From positions 1-34,063 of the forward strand of contig CALQOD010000025.1 of NCBI GenBank assembly GCA_943332105.1: a stretch of DNA of 34,063 nucleotides, in the 5' to 3' direction. A program made the translations under genes and the position numbers. The number at the start of each line of letters is the position of its first letter. Within the stretch, counting starts at the first letter, position 1. Below the pieces are notes generated by a model. That model ran no database searches. It saw only the letters and a list, made by a program, of their open reading frames with translations, and was not told the DNA's origin. This document shows, piece by piece, positions 16,118 to 23,098 of this stretch. The DNA comes from Chitinophaga pinensis. Lineage in GTDB: Bacteria > Bacteroidota > Bacteroidia > AKYH767-A > OLB10.

Positions 16118-17500
16118 TTAGTTGTAAAATCGGGGACAAAGATAGTCAGATAAAAGCAAACAAAACAGAAAGCGACAATATAATGAACCTCTGTAAAACA
16201 GCGCGGGGCCTTCTTGCAATGGAGCTCTGAATTTTATTTCATTACTTTTCTTTGATTTGATTAAACCACTCAACTCAACGGCATCCTCTTCTTTATCACC
16301 ACCACTTTTTTTATCCGTACTTTCAGCTAAAATTTTCCAATTATATATGATTTTATTGGACGAATCTTTTACATACGTTTGCATATCGATTCCAAGCATT
16401 GCATTAATAGAAGCAGCATACGTCTCACCAGCTTTTGTATGAATATTATCTAATGCTGTTTTATTATCTACAGTTAAAGAGATAATAGTTGGAGCAGCTA
16501 CTTCTGGAGCTTGATTTCTAAAAACTATTTCTAAGGCATCGACAGGTTCTGTTGGAAGATTATCTTTCGTAAACAACCCGAACCACGTCTCCGTATACTC
16601 TTGCTTAGCGCCCCACAAAAATGCATACGAACCTAAGCAGTAATTGTAATGTGGTTTGATGTAATTGTTGTATCGATCAAAAAAAACTTGCTTTTTCTCA
16701 GTACTAGTTTGCTCAATTGAAACATCCCATGACGTTTTGGGCGACTCCCAATAACCATTAACGCCCCATTCGGTAATCATGTAAGGGCCTGTCCATCCAA
16801 AACGACTAATATTTGTAGGAACAGCAGCAATATCTCCATAAGTATTCACGCAATATATATCGATATCAGGACAACGTTGTTTGATTAATTGCACCTCCAT
16901 AGAATCGAGTCCTGCAGTAACAGTAGATGTAGGGTGATTAGGATCAACCTCATGAGCATACTTAGCAATATCTTGAACCGCATACCAGCAATTCGTATTG
17001 GTGTATTGAAGGTCGAGCTCATTACCAATACCCCACATTAAAAGTGCGGGATGATTTTTAAATTGATCAATTACATTTTTAAAATGATCAAGCTGCGTTT
17101 TTACTTTCTCGGCATTATTATAATCGAAACCATGACGCTCATGCTGCAACCAAAGTCCTAGCATGACAGTCAGTCCATGTTTTTGCGCTTCATCTAATAT
17201 TAGTTGTGCATTATCAATTCCCCACGTGCGGATTGAGTTGCCTCCAATTTTTACAACTAGATCTAAATTCACTTCACCACCTAAACCATTCACATAATAA
17301 GGCTGTCCGTTACGATAAAGCTGATAACCTGTATCCGTCTTAATAACTTTGGTTTTACCTTCCTCATTTTTAGAGATTCGACTAACCCCTTCCGACTTTA
17401 AATCATTTGATTGGGCAAGTGCAGAAAAATTAAATGCAGACAAGCTGAATACTACCATTAAGGCATATAAAAAAGCAGACCCACTACAATTGATTTTCAT
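16118..17500 (-). CDS. Secreted glycoside hydrolase, GH2-like TIM barrel, with aberrant C terminus
   Basis: The predicted protein has 460 aa from ATG 17500. A signal peptide (about 1-30, ending F-S-A-L-A-Q) precedes a TIM barrel resembling the catalytic domain of GH2. Landmarks are Y-V-N-G-L-G-G near 70, the probable acid/base Glu161 in G-I-G-N-E-L and the probable nucleophile Glu244 in I-T-E-W-G. The usual GH2 sugar-binding and Ig-like domains are missing; a strand-rich domain follows from about 345. The last 30 residues (after A-P-L-Q-E-G-P) are hydrophobic and Cys-rich and do not look like a domain end; a frameshift at the CCCC run near 16205-16210 is likely. A longer start at 17536 lacks a normal signal peptide. 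The substrate is unknown, and no SusCD pair is adjacent. Confidence 0.82.
   Translation of the reverse strand: MKINCSGSAFLYALMVVFSLSAFNFSALAQSNDLKSEGVSRISKNEEGKTKVIKTDTGYQLYRNGQPYYVNGLGGEVNLDLVVKIGGNSIRTWGIDNAQLILDEAQKHGLTVMLGLWLQHERHGFDYNNAEKVKTQLDHFKNVIDQFKNHPALLMWGIGNELDLQYTNTNCWYAVQDIAKYAHEVDPNHPTSTVTAGLDSMEVQLIKQRCPDIDIYCVNTYGDIAAVPTNISRFGWTGPYMITEWGVNGYWESPKTSWDVSIEQTSTEKKQVFFDRYNNYIKPHYNYCLGSYAFLWGAKQEYTETWFGLFTKDNLPTEPVDALEIVFRNQAPEVAAPTIISLTVDNKTALDNIHTKAGETYAASINAMLGIDMQTYVKDSSNKIIYNWKILAESTDKKSGGDKEEDAVELSGLIKSKKSNEIKFRAPLQEGPALFYRGSLYCRFLFCLLLSDYLCPRFYN
16137..16165 (-). promoter_or_regulatory. Putative uvrA promoter inside the end of the GH2-like ORF
   Basis: The minus strand has TATCTTTG (16144-16137), a perfect -7 box, preceded at 16-nt spacing by TTTTG (16165-16161). 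Transcription would start near 16130 with a leader of about 17 nt. Its position within the last codons of the glycosidase ORF suggests those codons were once non-coding. Confidence 0.5.
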
Positions 17501-17615
17501 TATACAAACAATAAATTTAGAATTAAAACAACACAATTAATATGATAACAAACAGAAGAACTTGTGTTGTTTCGAAGCGTTCTAAACTAATAAAAACAAA
17601 TTCGAATTCAAAGCA

Positions 17616-18290
17616 CTAACCACCAATCCACTGAATATCTTCTGATTCGTAGATTGTTGTATTATTTGCACTATTGGAGATGCGCCACATTGCCATAGCT
17701 ATTACATCATGATCAATCGATTTATAACGCTTTAATTTTCCAATAAGCAAAAAAGAAAGTAATTTTAAAAACACTCTAGAGAGCATTTCAATAAACCTAA
17801 ACTCTTTACGTGGGCCATTTATGAGCGAGGGACGTAAGAGTGCTGTTTTAGAAATCTTATAACTCAATAGTGCATTTTCCATCTCTCCTTTGGTACGCAG
17901 ATAAAAATTACTACTTTTTAAATCCGCCCCAAGTGAAGAAACAACAACGAGACTTTTCACCTGATGATCAGCGGCTTGTTGGGCCAATGTTTCAGGAATT
18001 CCAAAGTCCACCTTCCTAAATGCCTCCCTAGAGCCTGCCTTTTTTATGATGGTACCAATGCAACAAAATACCGTATGCACCCCTTTAAAGCATCCCTGAA
18101 TTTGCTCTGGATTGGCAAAGTCTGTAAGCACAAACTTTATTTTTGCGGACTTCAATGCGGGCTCGGTACGTCCGAGAACGATTATTTCCTGAACAGCAAT
18201 CTCATTTGTTAAAATCTCTAGCAAAGCACTTCCTACCAAACCAGTAGCACCAGCAATCAGCACTTTTTGAGTCAAAGAGTTGGAAATCAT
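17616..18290 (-). CDS. NAD(P)-binding atypical SDR family oxidoreductase
   Basis: The predicted protein has 224 aa. The Rossmann fingerprint is G-A-T-G-L-V-G (14-20). It continues with I-V-L-G-R, F-C-C-I-G-T, V-V-V-S-S-L-G-A and a Y-L-R-T-K-G catalytic-type Tyr-x-x-x-Lys. The pattern matches the NAD(P)H-binding/HTATIP2-like atypical SDRs, including the L-L-R-P-S-L-I-N-G-P-R segment. Such proteins may be reductases or only nucleotide-binding regulators. It is probably cytosolic. It is co-directional with the GH2-like gene (115-bp gap) and divergent from the TPR operon. A perfect -7 box lies 23 nt upstream. Confidence 0.88.
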   Translation of the reverse strand: MISNSLTQKVLIAGATGLVGSALLEILTNEIAVQEIIVLGRTEPALKSAKIKFVLTDFANPEQIQGCFKGVHTVFCCIGTIIKKAGSREAFRKVDFGIPETLAQQAADHQVKSLVVVSSLGADLKSSNFYLRTKGEMENALLSYKISKTALLRPSLINGPRKEFRFIEMLSRVFLKLLSFLLIGKLKRYKSIDHDVIAMAMWRISNSANNTTIYESEDIQWIGG

Positions 18291-18313
18291 GTAAAAAGGA
18301 ATTTATCAGTCTG

Positions 18314-18321
18314 CAAATCTA
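18314..18321 (-). promoter_or_regulatory. Putative -7 box of the SDR gene
   Basis: The minus strand reads TAGATTTG, a perfect match, 23 nt before the ATG at 18290. The -33 position falls on the palindrome at 18337-18350. Confidence 0.5.
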
Positions 18322-18336
18322 AAAACTATTTAACTT

Positions 18337-18350
18337 TTTATGCGCATAAA
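18337..18350. repeat. 14-bp perfect palindrome in a divergent intergenic region
   Basis: TTTATGCGCATAAA is perfectly self-complementary. It lies between the divergent SDR gene and the TPR-comA operon and covers the expected -33 region of the SDR promoter. It is a plausible binding site for a dimeric regulator, but no regulator gene is nearby. Confidence 0.5.
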
Positions 18351-18396
18351 TTCGTAATTGAGTAAAATATCATAAGGAATTTCACGTATTATTTGC

Positions 18397-18404
18397 TAAA
18401 TTTG
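18397..18404 (+). promoter_or_regulatory. Putative -7 box of the TPR-comA-rhodanese-dedA-aroE operon
   Basis: TAAATTTG is a perfect match, 20 nt before the ATG at 18425. An in-frame GTG at 18404 overlaps the box and is therefore unlikely to be the start. Confidence 0.55.
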
Positions 18405-18424
18405 TGAGAGGACAAAAAGCGAAT

Positions 18425-19837
18425 ATGACAGAAGACCAGGGCCAATTTGAGGATAATGAATTTTTAGGACACTCTTTGAAGAAATTCGAAGAGATGAGAA
18501 GACGTAAAACCAAGTATTTTTTTGATGTTGATACGTTATTAAACTTAATAGACCATTATCTAGAAATTTTAGACTTAGAAAGTGCTGAAGAAGTAACAAA
18601 ATACGCAAGAAGTATTCATCCTGACAGCATCAGTTTTTTATTGAAAGAAGCGGAGTTATTTGCTTTGAATGGCAAAAAAGACCGCGCTTTATCACTACTT
18701 GAAAAAGTTGAAAAGGTTACTCCATTCGACCCTGAGGTTTTTGTTATTAAAGGCAATATTTATTCTATACTTCAAATCTTTGATCTAGCAATTGTCAGCT
18801 ACAAAAAAGCTTTGTCATTAGCCGATGAACAAAAGGATGATATTTATTTCCGCATCGGATTAGCTTATCAGAGCATTGGACAATTCAATTTAGCTTTGGA
18901 CAATTACAAACTTTGCATGCAAGATAATATCCTTAACGAAAGTTGTTTAAGCGAATTAGTTTCATGTTGCGAATTTGGCGATTTATATGATAAAGGAATT
19001 GAATTAATTAATTCAATTATCGATGAGGATCCATACAATTGCATTGCATGGTATCACTTAGGAGAACTTTACACCAAACAGGGCAGCTTTTTGAATGCCT
19101 TAAAAGCATTTGAATATTGTCTTTTAATTAACGATCGCTTTGCTCCGGCATACCTAGATATGGCTCAAGTTTATTTAATGAATGACCAATTTGAAGAAGC
19201 TATTGAGGCCTATAAGACTGCTTTCGAGTACTGTCATCCAGACTCCTATACCTACTATAACTTAGGTGAATGTTATGAGCAATTGAAAAAATGGGATGAA
19301 GCAAGAGACTATTATCAAAAAGCAATCAAATCGGATCCGTTTATGGCGCAAGCATGGTACGGCATGGGTGTTACTTATGAAGAAGAAGAACGATGGTACG
19401 AAGCTACCTATTACATCAAAAAAGCAATTGAAAATGATGATGCAAATGGTGAGTATTGGTTAGCATTAGGTGATTGTGAATATCAATTGCGCAATCAACC
19501 TGAAGCAGAAGATTGTTACAAAAAAGCTATAAAACTTGACCCAGATAACGCAGATGTATGGATGGCTTATTGCGATTTGCTGCATGACTTCAATATGGAT
19601 TTAAAAGCAACAGAAATAATGGGAGAAAGCATATCCTATAACCCATTAAATGCAGAATTACATTATCGTCAATCGGCTTATCTTTTTTTATCTGGAAAAA
19701 TTGAAGACAGCATGATTAAACTTGAAAATGCGGTTCAACTCGATATCAATCTTCATCACTTGCTATTTGAAATTGCACCTATGATGCAAAATGATGAACG
19801 AACAAATTGGATTATTAATACAAATAAAAAAATATGA
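18425..19837 (+). CDS. Cytosolic tetratricopeptide-repeat protein
   Basis: The predicted protein has 470 aa with no signal peptide. About ten TPR units run from residue 40 to the end. The clearest are A-W-Y-H-L-G-E-L-Y-T-K-Q-G-S-F-L-N-A-L-K-A-F-E, T-Y-Y-N-L-G-E-C-Y-E-Q-L-K-K-W-D-E-A and A-W-Y-G-M-G-V-T-Y-E-E. The N terminus is acidic (T-E-D-Q-G-Q-F-E-D-N-E). It is a protein-interaction scaffold; partners are unknown. It opens a run of five tightly packed genes, and its TGA overlaps the ATG of comA (ATGA), which suggests translational coupling. Confidence 0.92.
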   Translation: MTEDQGQFEDNEFLGHSLKKFEEMRRRKTKYFFDVDTLLNLIDHYLEILDLESAEEVTKYARSIHPDSISFLLKEAELFALNGKKDRALSLLEKVEKVTPFDPEVFVIKGNIYSILQIFDLAIVSYKKALSLADEQKDDIYFRIGLAYQSIGQFNLALDNYKLCMQDNILNESCLSELVSCCEFGDLYDKGIELINSIIDEDPYNCIAWYHLGELYTKQGSFLNALKAFEYCLLINDRFAPAYLDMAQVYLMNDQFEEAIEAYKTAFEYCHPDSYTYYNLGECYEQLKKWDEARDYYQKAIKSDPFMAQAWYGMGVTYEEEERWYEATYYIKKAIENDDANGEYWLALGDCEYQLRNQPEAEDCYKKAIKLDPDNADVWMAYCDLLHDFNMDLKATEIMGESISYNPLNAELHYRQSAYLFLSGKIEDSMIKLENAVQLDINLHHLLFEIAPMMQNDERTNWIINTNKKI

Positions 19838-20676
19838 TGAATTTTCACTTATCGCATGTTCCAGAGAGGACAAACAAACCAAGACAATCGGGATTAACGA
19901 TGGTTATGGACAAAGGATTGAGTATTAAAGAATGTGAAAACCTTGTTGATGGATCAGGGCCTTTTATCGATATCGTAAAACTAGGATTTGGAACTTCGAT
20001 TATTACACCAAACTTAGAACGCAAACTTGCATTTTTTAAAGAATCAAATATTCCGGTTTATTTTGGCGGTACATTAATGGAAGCCTTCATAGTAAGAGGA
20101 ATGTTTGAAGATTATATCCGCTTGATGGATAGATACAAAATGGAGTATTGTGAAATATCAGATGGTTCAATTACCATGTCACATCAACTTAAATGCGAGT
20201 ACATCCACCGACTAACAAAATACGCAACAGTTATCAGTGAGGTAGGCTCTAAAGAGGAAGGTATTTTAATCAGACCTAACAAATGGATTGATATGATGCA
20301 TGCAGAGTTACAAGCTGGCGCTTGGAAGGTAATTGCAGAAGCAAGAGAAAGTGGCACCGTAGGAATTTATCGTCCTAACGGTAAGGCACATGTGGTTCTG
20401 ATTAATAAAATCGTAGCCAAAATCCCTGCTGATAAAATCATATGGGAAACACCTCAAAAATCACAGCAAGCCTACTTTATTCAACACTTCGGTGCAAATG
20501 TAAATCTTGGCAATATCGCACCAAATGAAGTTATCTCGTTGGAGACATTACGACTAGGACTAAGAAGCGATACCTTCTTTCAATTTCTTGACCACGATAT
20601 GCAAGCTTTTAGACAGGATATTGAATCGATGGAAAAGAAAGAAACCACAGACAAGAATAAAACAGCTAAAGTATAA
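19834..20676 (+). CDS. Phosphosulfolactate synthase family protein (ComA-like)
   Basis: The predicted protein has 280 aa. It matches the ComA family: K-P-R-Q-S-G-L-T-M-V-M-D-K-G-L near residue 15, F-I-D-I-V-K-L-G-F-G-T-S near 45, V-Y-F-G-G-T-L-M-E-A near 75, Y-C-E-I-S-D-G-S near 105 and I-S-E-V-G-S-K near 132. ComA adds sulfite to phosphoenolpyruvate to give (R)-phosphosulfolactate, the first step of coenzyme M synthesis in methanogens and of sulfolactate formation in Bacillus spores. The protein folds as a TIM barrel. No ComB, ComC or ComDE is present here, so the product's fate is unknown. The start overlaps the TPR stop, and the rhodanese gene overlaps its own stop by one base. Confidence 0.85.
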   Translation: MMNFHLSHVPERTNKPRQSGLTMVMDKGLSIKECENLVDGSGPFIDIVKLGFGTSIITPNLERKLAFFKESNIPVYFGGTLMEAFIVRGMFEDYIRLMDRYKMEYCEISDGSITMSHQLKCEYIHRLTKYATVISEVGSKEEGILIRPNKWIDMMHAELQAGAWKVIAEARESGTVGIYRPNGKAHVVLINKIVAKIPADKIIWETPQKSQQAYFIQHFGANVNLGNIAPNEVISLETLRLGLRSDTFFQFLDHDMQAFRQDIESMEKKETTDKNKTAKV

Positions 20677-20993
20677 TGAAAGAAGTAAGCGTTCAGGAAC
20701 TAAAAAAAATGATAGACGAAAATCAGGAATTTCAACTGATTGATGTGCGCGAAGAATATGAGTTTGAGGCGGCCAACTTAAATGGAGAATTAATTCCATT
20801 GGCTACAGTTATTGATCAAAAAGATAAAGTCCGTACAGACATACCCGTTATTATACATTGTAAATCAGGAGGAAGAAGTGCGGTTGCTATTAATGCATTG
20901 GAATCCCAATTTGGATTTACCAATTTACACAACCTAAAAGGCGGCATCCTTGCATATTCAGCTGAAATAGATTCTTCCCTAAGTCCTATTTAA
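20676..20993 (+). CDS. Single-domain rhodanese-like protein
   Basis: The predicted protein has 105 aa and is a complete rhodanese domain. It has the L-I-D-V-R-E-x-x-E motif near residue 21, and the active-site Cys62 in a loop C-K-S-G-G-R-S, of the form expected for thiosulfate or persulfide sulfurtransferases. It is cytosolic. It starts at the last base of the comA stop (TAATG), so it is translationally coupled. The neighbour ComA uses sulfite, a product of the rhodanese reaction with thiosulfate. A supply link is an inference. Confidence 0.92.
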   Translation: MKEVSVQELKKMIDENQEFQLIDVREEYEFEAANLNGELIPLATVIDQKDKVRTDIPVIIHCKSGGRSAVAINALESQFGFTNLHNLKGGILAYSAEIDSSLSPI

Positions 20994-21009
20994 TGCAGTA
21001 CCGTTACCT

Positions 21010-21660
21010 ATGATTTCTCAACTTTTGGATTTTATACTTCACATCAACGAACATTTAACTGTAATGGTCAGTTCTTATGGTACATATGTTTACGCTATTT
21101 TGTTTTTAATTATTTTTGTTGAAACAGGATTAGTAATTATGCCATTTTTACCTGGCGACTCTTTATTATTTGCTGTGGGTGCTTTGTGCGCTAATGAAAT
21201 CAACCATTTAAATATTTTTTATATTATCGGGCTGCTCATTATTGCTGCGGTGACTGGCGATAATTGCAATTATGCAATCGGTCGTTATCTTGGCGAGAAT
21301 ATAAAAGGATGGAATTTCAGAAACAAGCCTTTAGTAAAGCGAGATTATATTGAGAAAACAGAAAGTTTTTTCGAAAAGTACGGAACAAAGGCCATCATTA
21401 TGGCTCGCTTTATTCCGATTGTAAGGACATTTACACCATTTGTGGCTGGTGTTGGTCATATGGACTATAAAAGAAAGTTTTTACCCTATGATATTTTAGG
21501 TGGAACCCTTTGGATTACATCCATGACAGTAAGTGGTTACTACTTTGGACAAATTGATTGGGTAAAAAATCATTTTGAAACTGTTGTGATATTAATCGTT
21601 TTGATTTCTATTTTGCCAATGTTGATTACTTATTTAAAACATCACTTCAGCAAGAAATAA
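21010..21660 (+). CDS. DedA family membrane protein (VTT domain)
   Basis: The predicted protein has 216 aa with five or so hydrophobic segments. Family landmarks are F-V-E-T-G-L-V-I-M-P-F-L-P-G-D-S-L-L-F, G-D-N-C-N-Y-A-I-G-R-Y-L-G and the R-F-I-P-I-V-R-T-F-T-P-F-V-A-G amphipathic stretch. DedA proteins are inner-membrane lipid scramblase or transporter-like proteins; some members move undecaprenyl phosphate or phosphatidylethanolamine. The specific substrate is not visible here. It follows the rhodanese gene by 16 nt and is followed directly by aroE with no spacer. Confidence 0.93.
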   Translation: MISQLLDFILHINEHLTVMVSSYGTYVYAILFLIIFVETGLVIMPFLPGDSLLFAVGALCANEINHLNIFYIIGLLIIAAVTGDNCNYAIGRYLGENIKGWNFRNKPLVKRDYIEKTESFFEKYGTKAIIMARFIPIVRTFTPFVAGVGHMDYKRKFLPYDILGGTLWITSMTVSGYYFGQIDWVKNHFETVVILIVLISILPMLITYLKHHFSKK

Positions 21661-22401
21661 ATGAAACGATTTGCATTAATCGGAAAAACCCTTACTCACT
21701 CTTTTTCTAAATCTTATTTTCAGTCGAAGTTTGAACGCGAAGGAATTGAAGATGCCACCTATGAGAATATTGAAATCGAATCCGAAGAAGAATTAAAAGA
21801 CTTAATTGCGCACAAGCATTTCGATGGATTTAATATTACAATTCCATGGAAAGAAGATGTTTTAAAACTGGCAGCTGAAGCAAGTGAAGAATGTTTAGCT
21901 ATACAATCTGCCAATGTTTTAAAACTAACCAATAACGGATACAAGGCCTACAACACCGATTTCATTGGCTTTCAAGAAACCTTAAAACCTTTATTAAAAC
22001 CCTATCATACCGCTGCACTTATCGTGGGTAATGGTGGATCATCAAAGGCGATTGCCTATGTTTTACAATTGCTAGATATCGACTGTCGTATTGCAACACG
22101 CGAAGCGACAAATGGAATATTTATTAATTATAGCGAGATACGGACTATCGATGTGCGTAATGCAACAATTATTATCAATACAACACCACTTGGTATGAGT
22201 CCGAATATAAATACCTTTCCAGATATCCCTTATGAAGGCATCGGCAAATTTCACTTAGCCTACGACCTTGTTTACAATCCAGCGGAGACTGTATTTTTGA
22301 AAAAAGCAGGACTTCAAGGAGCCATGACTAAGAATGGTTATGATATGCTGATTAGGCAGGCCGAAGAATCGTGGAAAACATGGAATCAATCAAACCAATA
22401 A
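21661..22401 (+). CDS. aroE: Shikimate dehydrogenase (AroE)
   Basis: The predicted protein has 246 aa, shorter than the roughly 270 of E. coli AroE. It reduces 3-dehydroshikimate to shikimate with NADPH. Substrate-site residues are H-S-F-S (13-16), Lys64 in N-I-T-I-P-W-K and Asp100 in Y-N-T-D. The NADP loop is G-N-G-G-S-S-K-A (123-130), and the C terminus has K-N-G-Y-D-M-L. The substrate pocket shows I-P-W-K where I-P-Y/H-K is usual. The ATG follows the DedA stop with no spacer. It shares its transcript with ComA and rhodanese, which also act on central C3/C4 metabolites, though the link may be chance. Confidence 0.92.
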   Translation: MKRFALIGKTLTHSFSKSYFQSKFEREGIEDATYENIEIESEEELKDLIAHKHFDGFNITIPWKEDVLKLAAEASEECLAIQSANVLKLTNNGYKAYNTDFIGFQETLKPLLKPYHTAALIVGNGGSSKAIAYVLQLLDIDCRIATREATNGIFINYSEIRTIDVRNATIIINTTPLGMSPNINTFPDIPYEGIGKFHLAYDLVYNPAETVFLKKAGLQGAMTKNGYDMLIRQAEESWKTWNQSNQ

Positions 22402-22420
22402 AAACACAATCAATATCAGA

Positions 22421-22432
22421 AACTAATTAGTT
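22421..22432. repeat. 12-bp palindrome upstream of the DUF6580 gene
   Basis: AACTAATTAGTT is perfectly self-complementary. It lies 5 nt before a one-mismatch -7 box (TATATTTA, 22438-22445), within the spacer of the predicted promoter, where a bound regulator would affect initiation. It is short and AT-rich, so chance is possible. Confidence 0.35.
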
Positions 22433-22466
22433 CGTCGTATATTTACAATCTGAAAAGAATATTATC

Positions 22467-23003
22467 GTGAAAAACATTCAACTAAAAGACATCAGTATTA
22501 TCTCGGGAATTATCCTTTTAGGCGCATTGAGCCGTTTAATTCCACATCCTATGAACTTCACTCCTATTGCCGCAATGGCTTTATTTGGAGCCGCTGTATT
22601 GAACGATAAGCGCCTTGCTATCATCATCCCTTTTGCAACGATGTTCATCAGCGATATTTTATTACAACTTTTAAATGGAACTGGATTTCATAATCAAATG
22701 TTCTTGGTTTATGGTTGTACTGTTTTTAGTTCGCTAATCGGATTTCAAATCAGAGAGAAATTAGAATTTAAAAATATTTTATTGGCTACTGTAGCTGGTG
22801 CGGTCTTATTCTTCATCACCACTAATTTAGGAGTATGGATGTTGGGTTATTATGGATATACATTGACCGGTTTAGTTAATTGCTTCTCAATGGCAATTCC
22901 TTTCTTCCGTGGTACAATTACAGGTGATTTATTTTATTCACTGGTATTCTTCGGAAGTTATTATTTGATAAAAAATCAGTCACCAGTATATCTGAAAAAA
23001 TAA
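22467..23003 (+). CDS. Conserved membrane protein, DUF6580-like (ECF S-component-like)
   Basis: The predicted protein has 178 aa with about five membrane segments. The N-terminal block S-R-L-I-P-H-P-M-N-F-T-P-I-A-A-M-A-L-F-G-A-A and the I-S-D motif match a family that I associate with DUF6580, putative transport proteins resembling ECF transporter S components (vitamin or metal uptake). No ECF ATPase or T-component is nearby. The start is GTG at 22467. A strong terminator follows the gene. Confidence 0.75.
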   Translation: MKNIQLKDISIISGIILLGALSRLIPHPMNFTPIAAMALFGAAVLNDKRLAIIIPFATMFISDILLQLLNGTGFHNQMFLVYGCTVFSSLIGFQIREKLEFKNILLATVAGAVLFFITTNLGVWMLGYYGYTLTGLVNCFSMAIPFFRGTITGDLFYSLVFFGSYYLIKNQSPVYLKK

Positions 23004-23022
23004 TATTTTAAATATAAAAAAG

Positions 23023-23057
23023 AAACCCTGGACAATTAACTCCGGGGTTTATTTTTT
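23023..23057 (+). terminator. Intrinsic terminator after the DUF6580 gene
   Basis: AAACCCTGG (23023-23031) pairs with CCGGGGTTT (23042-23050), a 9-bp stem with one G·T pair and a 10-nt loop, followed by a T-rich tract to 23057. Confidence 0.85.
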
Positions 23058-23074
23058 GTTAAAGCTAATACCGC

Positions 23075-23082
23075 TAACTTTG
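23075..23082 (+). promoter_or_regulatory. Putative -7 box of the mrp/nifU-like operon
   Basis: TAACTTTG is a perfect match, 16 nt before the ATG at 23099. The T-rich end of the terminator (TTTTTTG, 23052-23058) may double as the -33 region at 16-nt spacing. Confidence 0.5.
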
Positions 23083-23098
23083 CATACATTGTATTAAA

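Noticed and set aside
16118-17500. GH2-like gene as part of a polysaccharide utilisation locus
   Set aside because: No SusC/SusD pair, sugar regulator or other glycosidase lies beside it. The only TonB-dependent receptor is 8 kb away next to unrelated genes and lacks a SusD partner.
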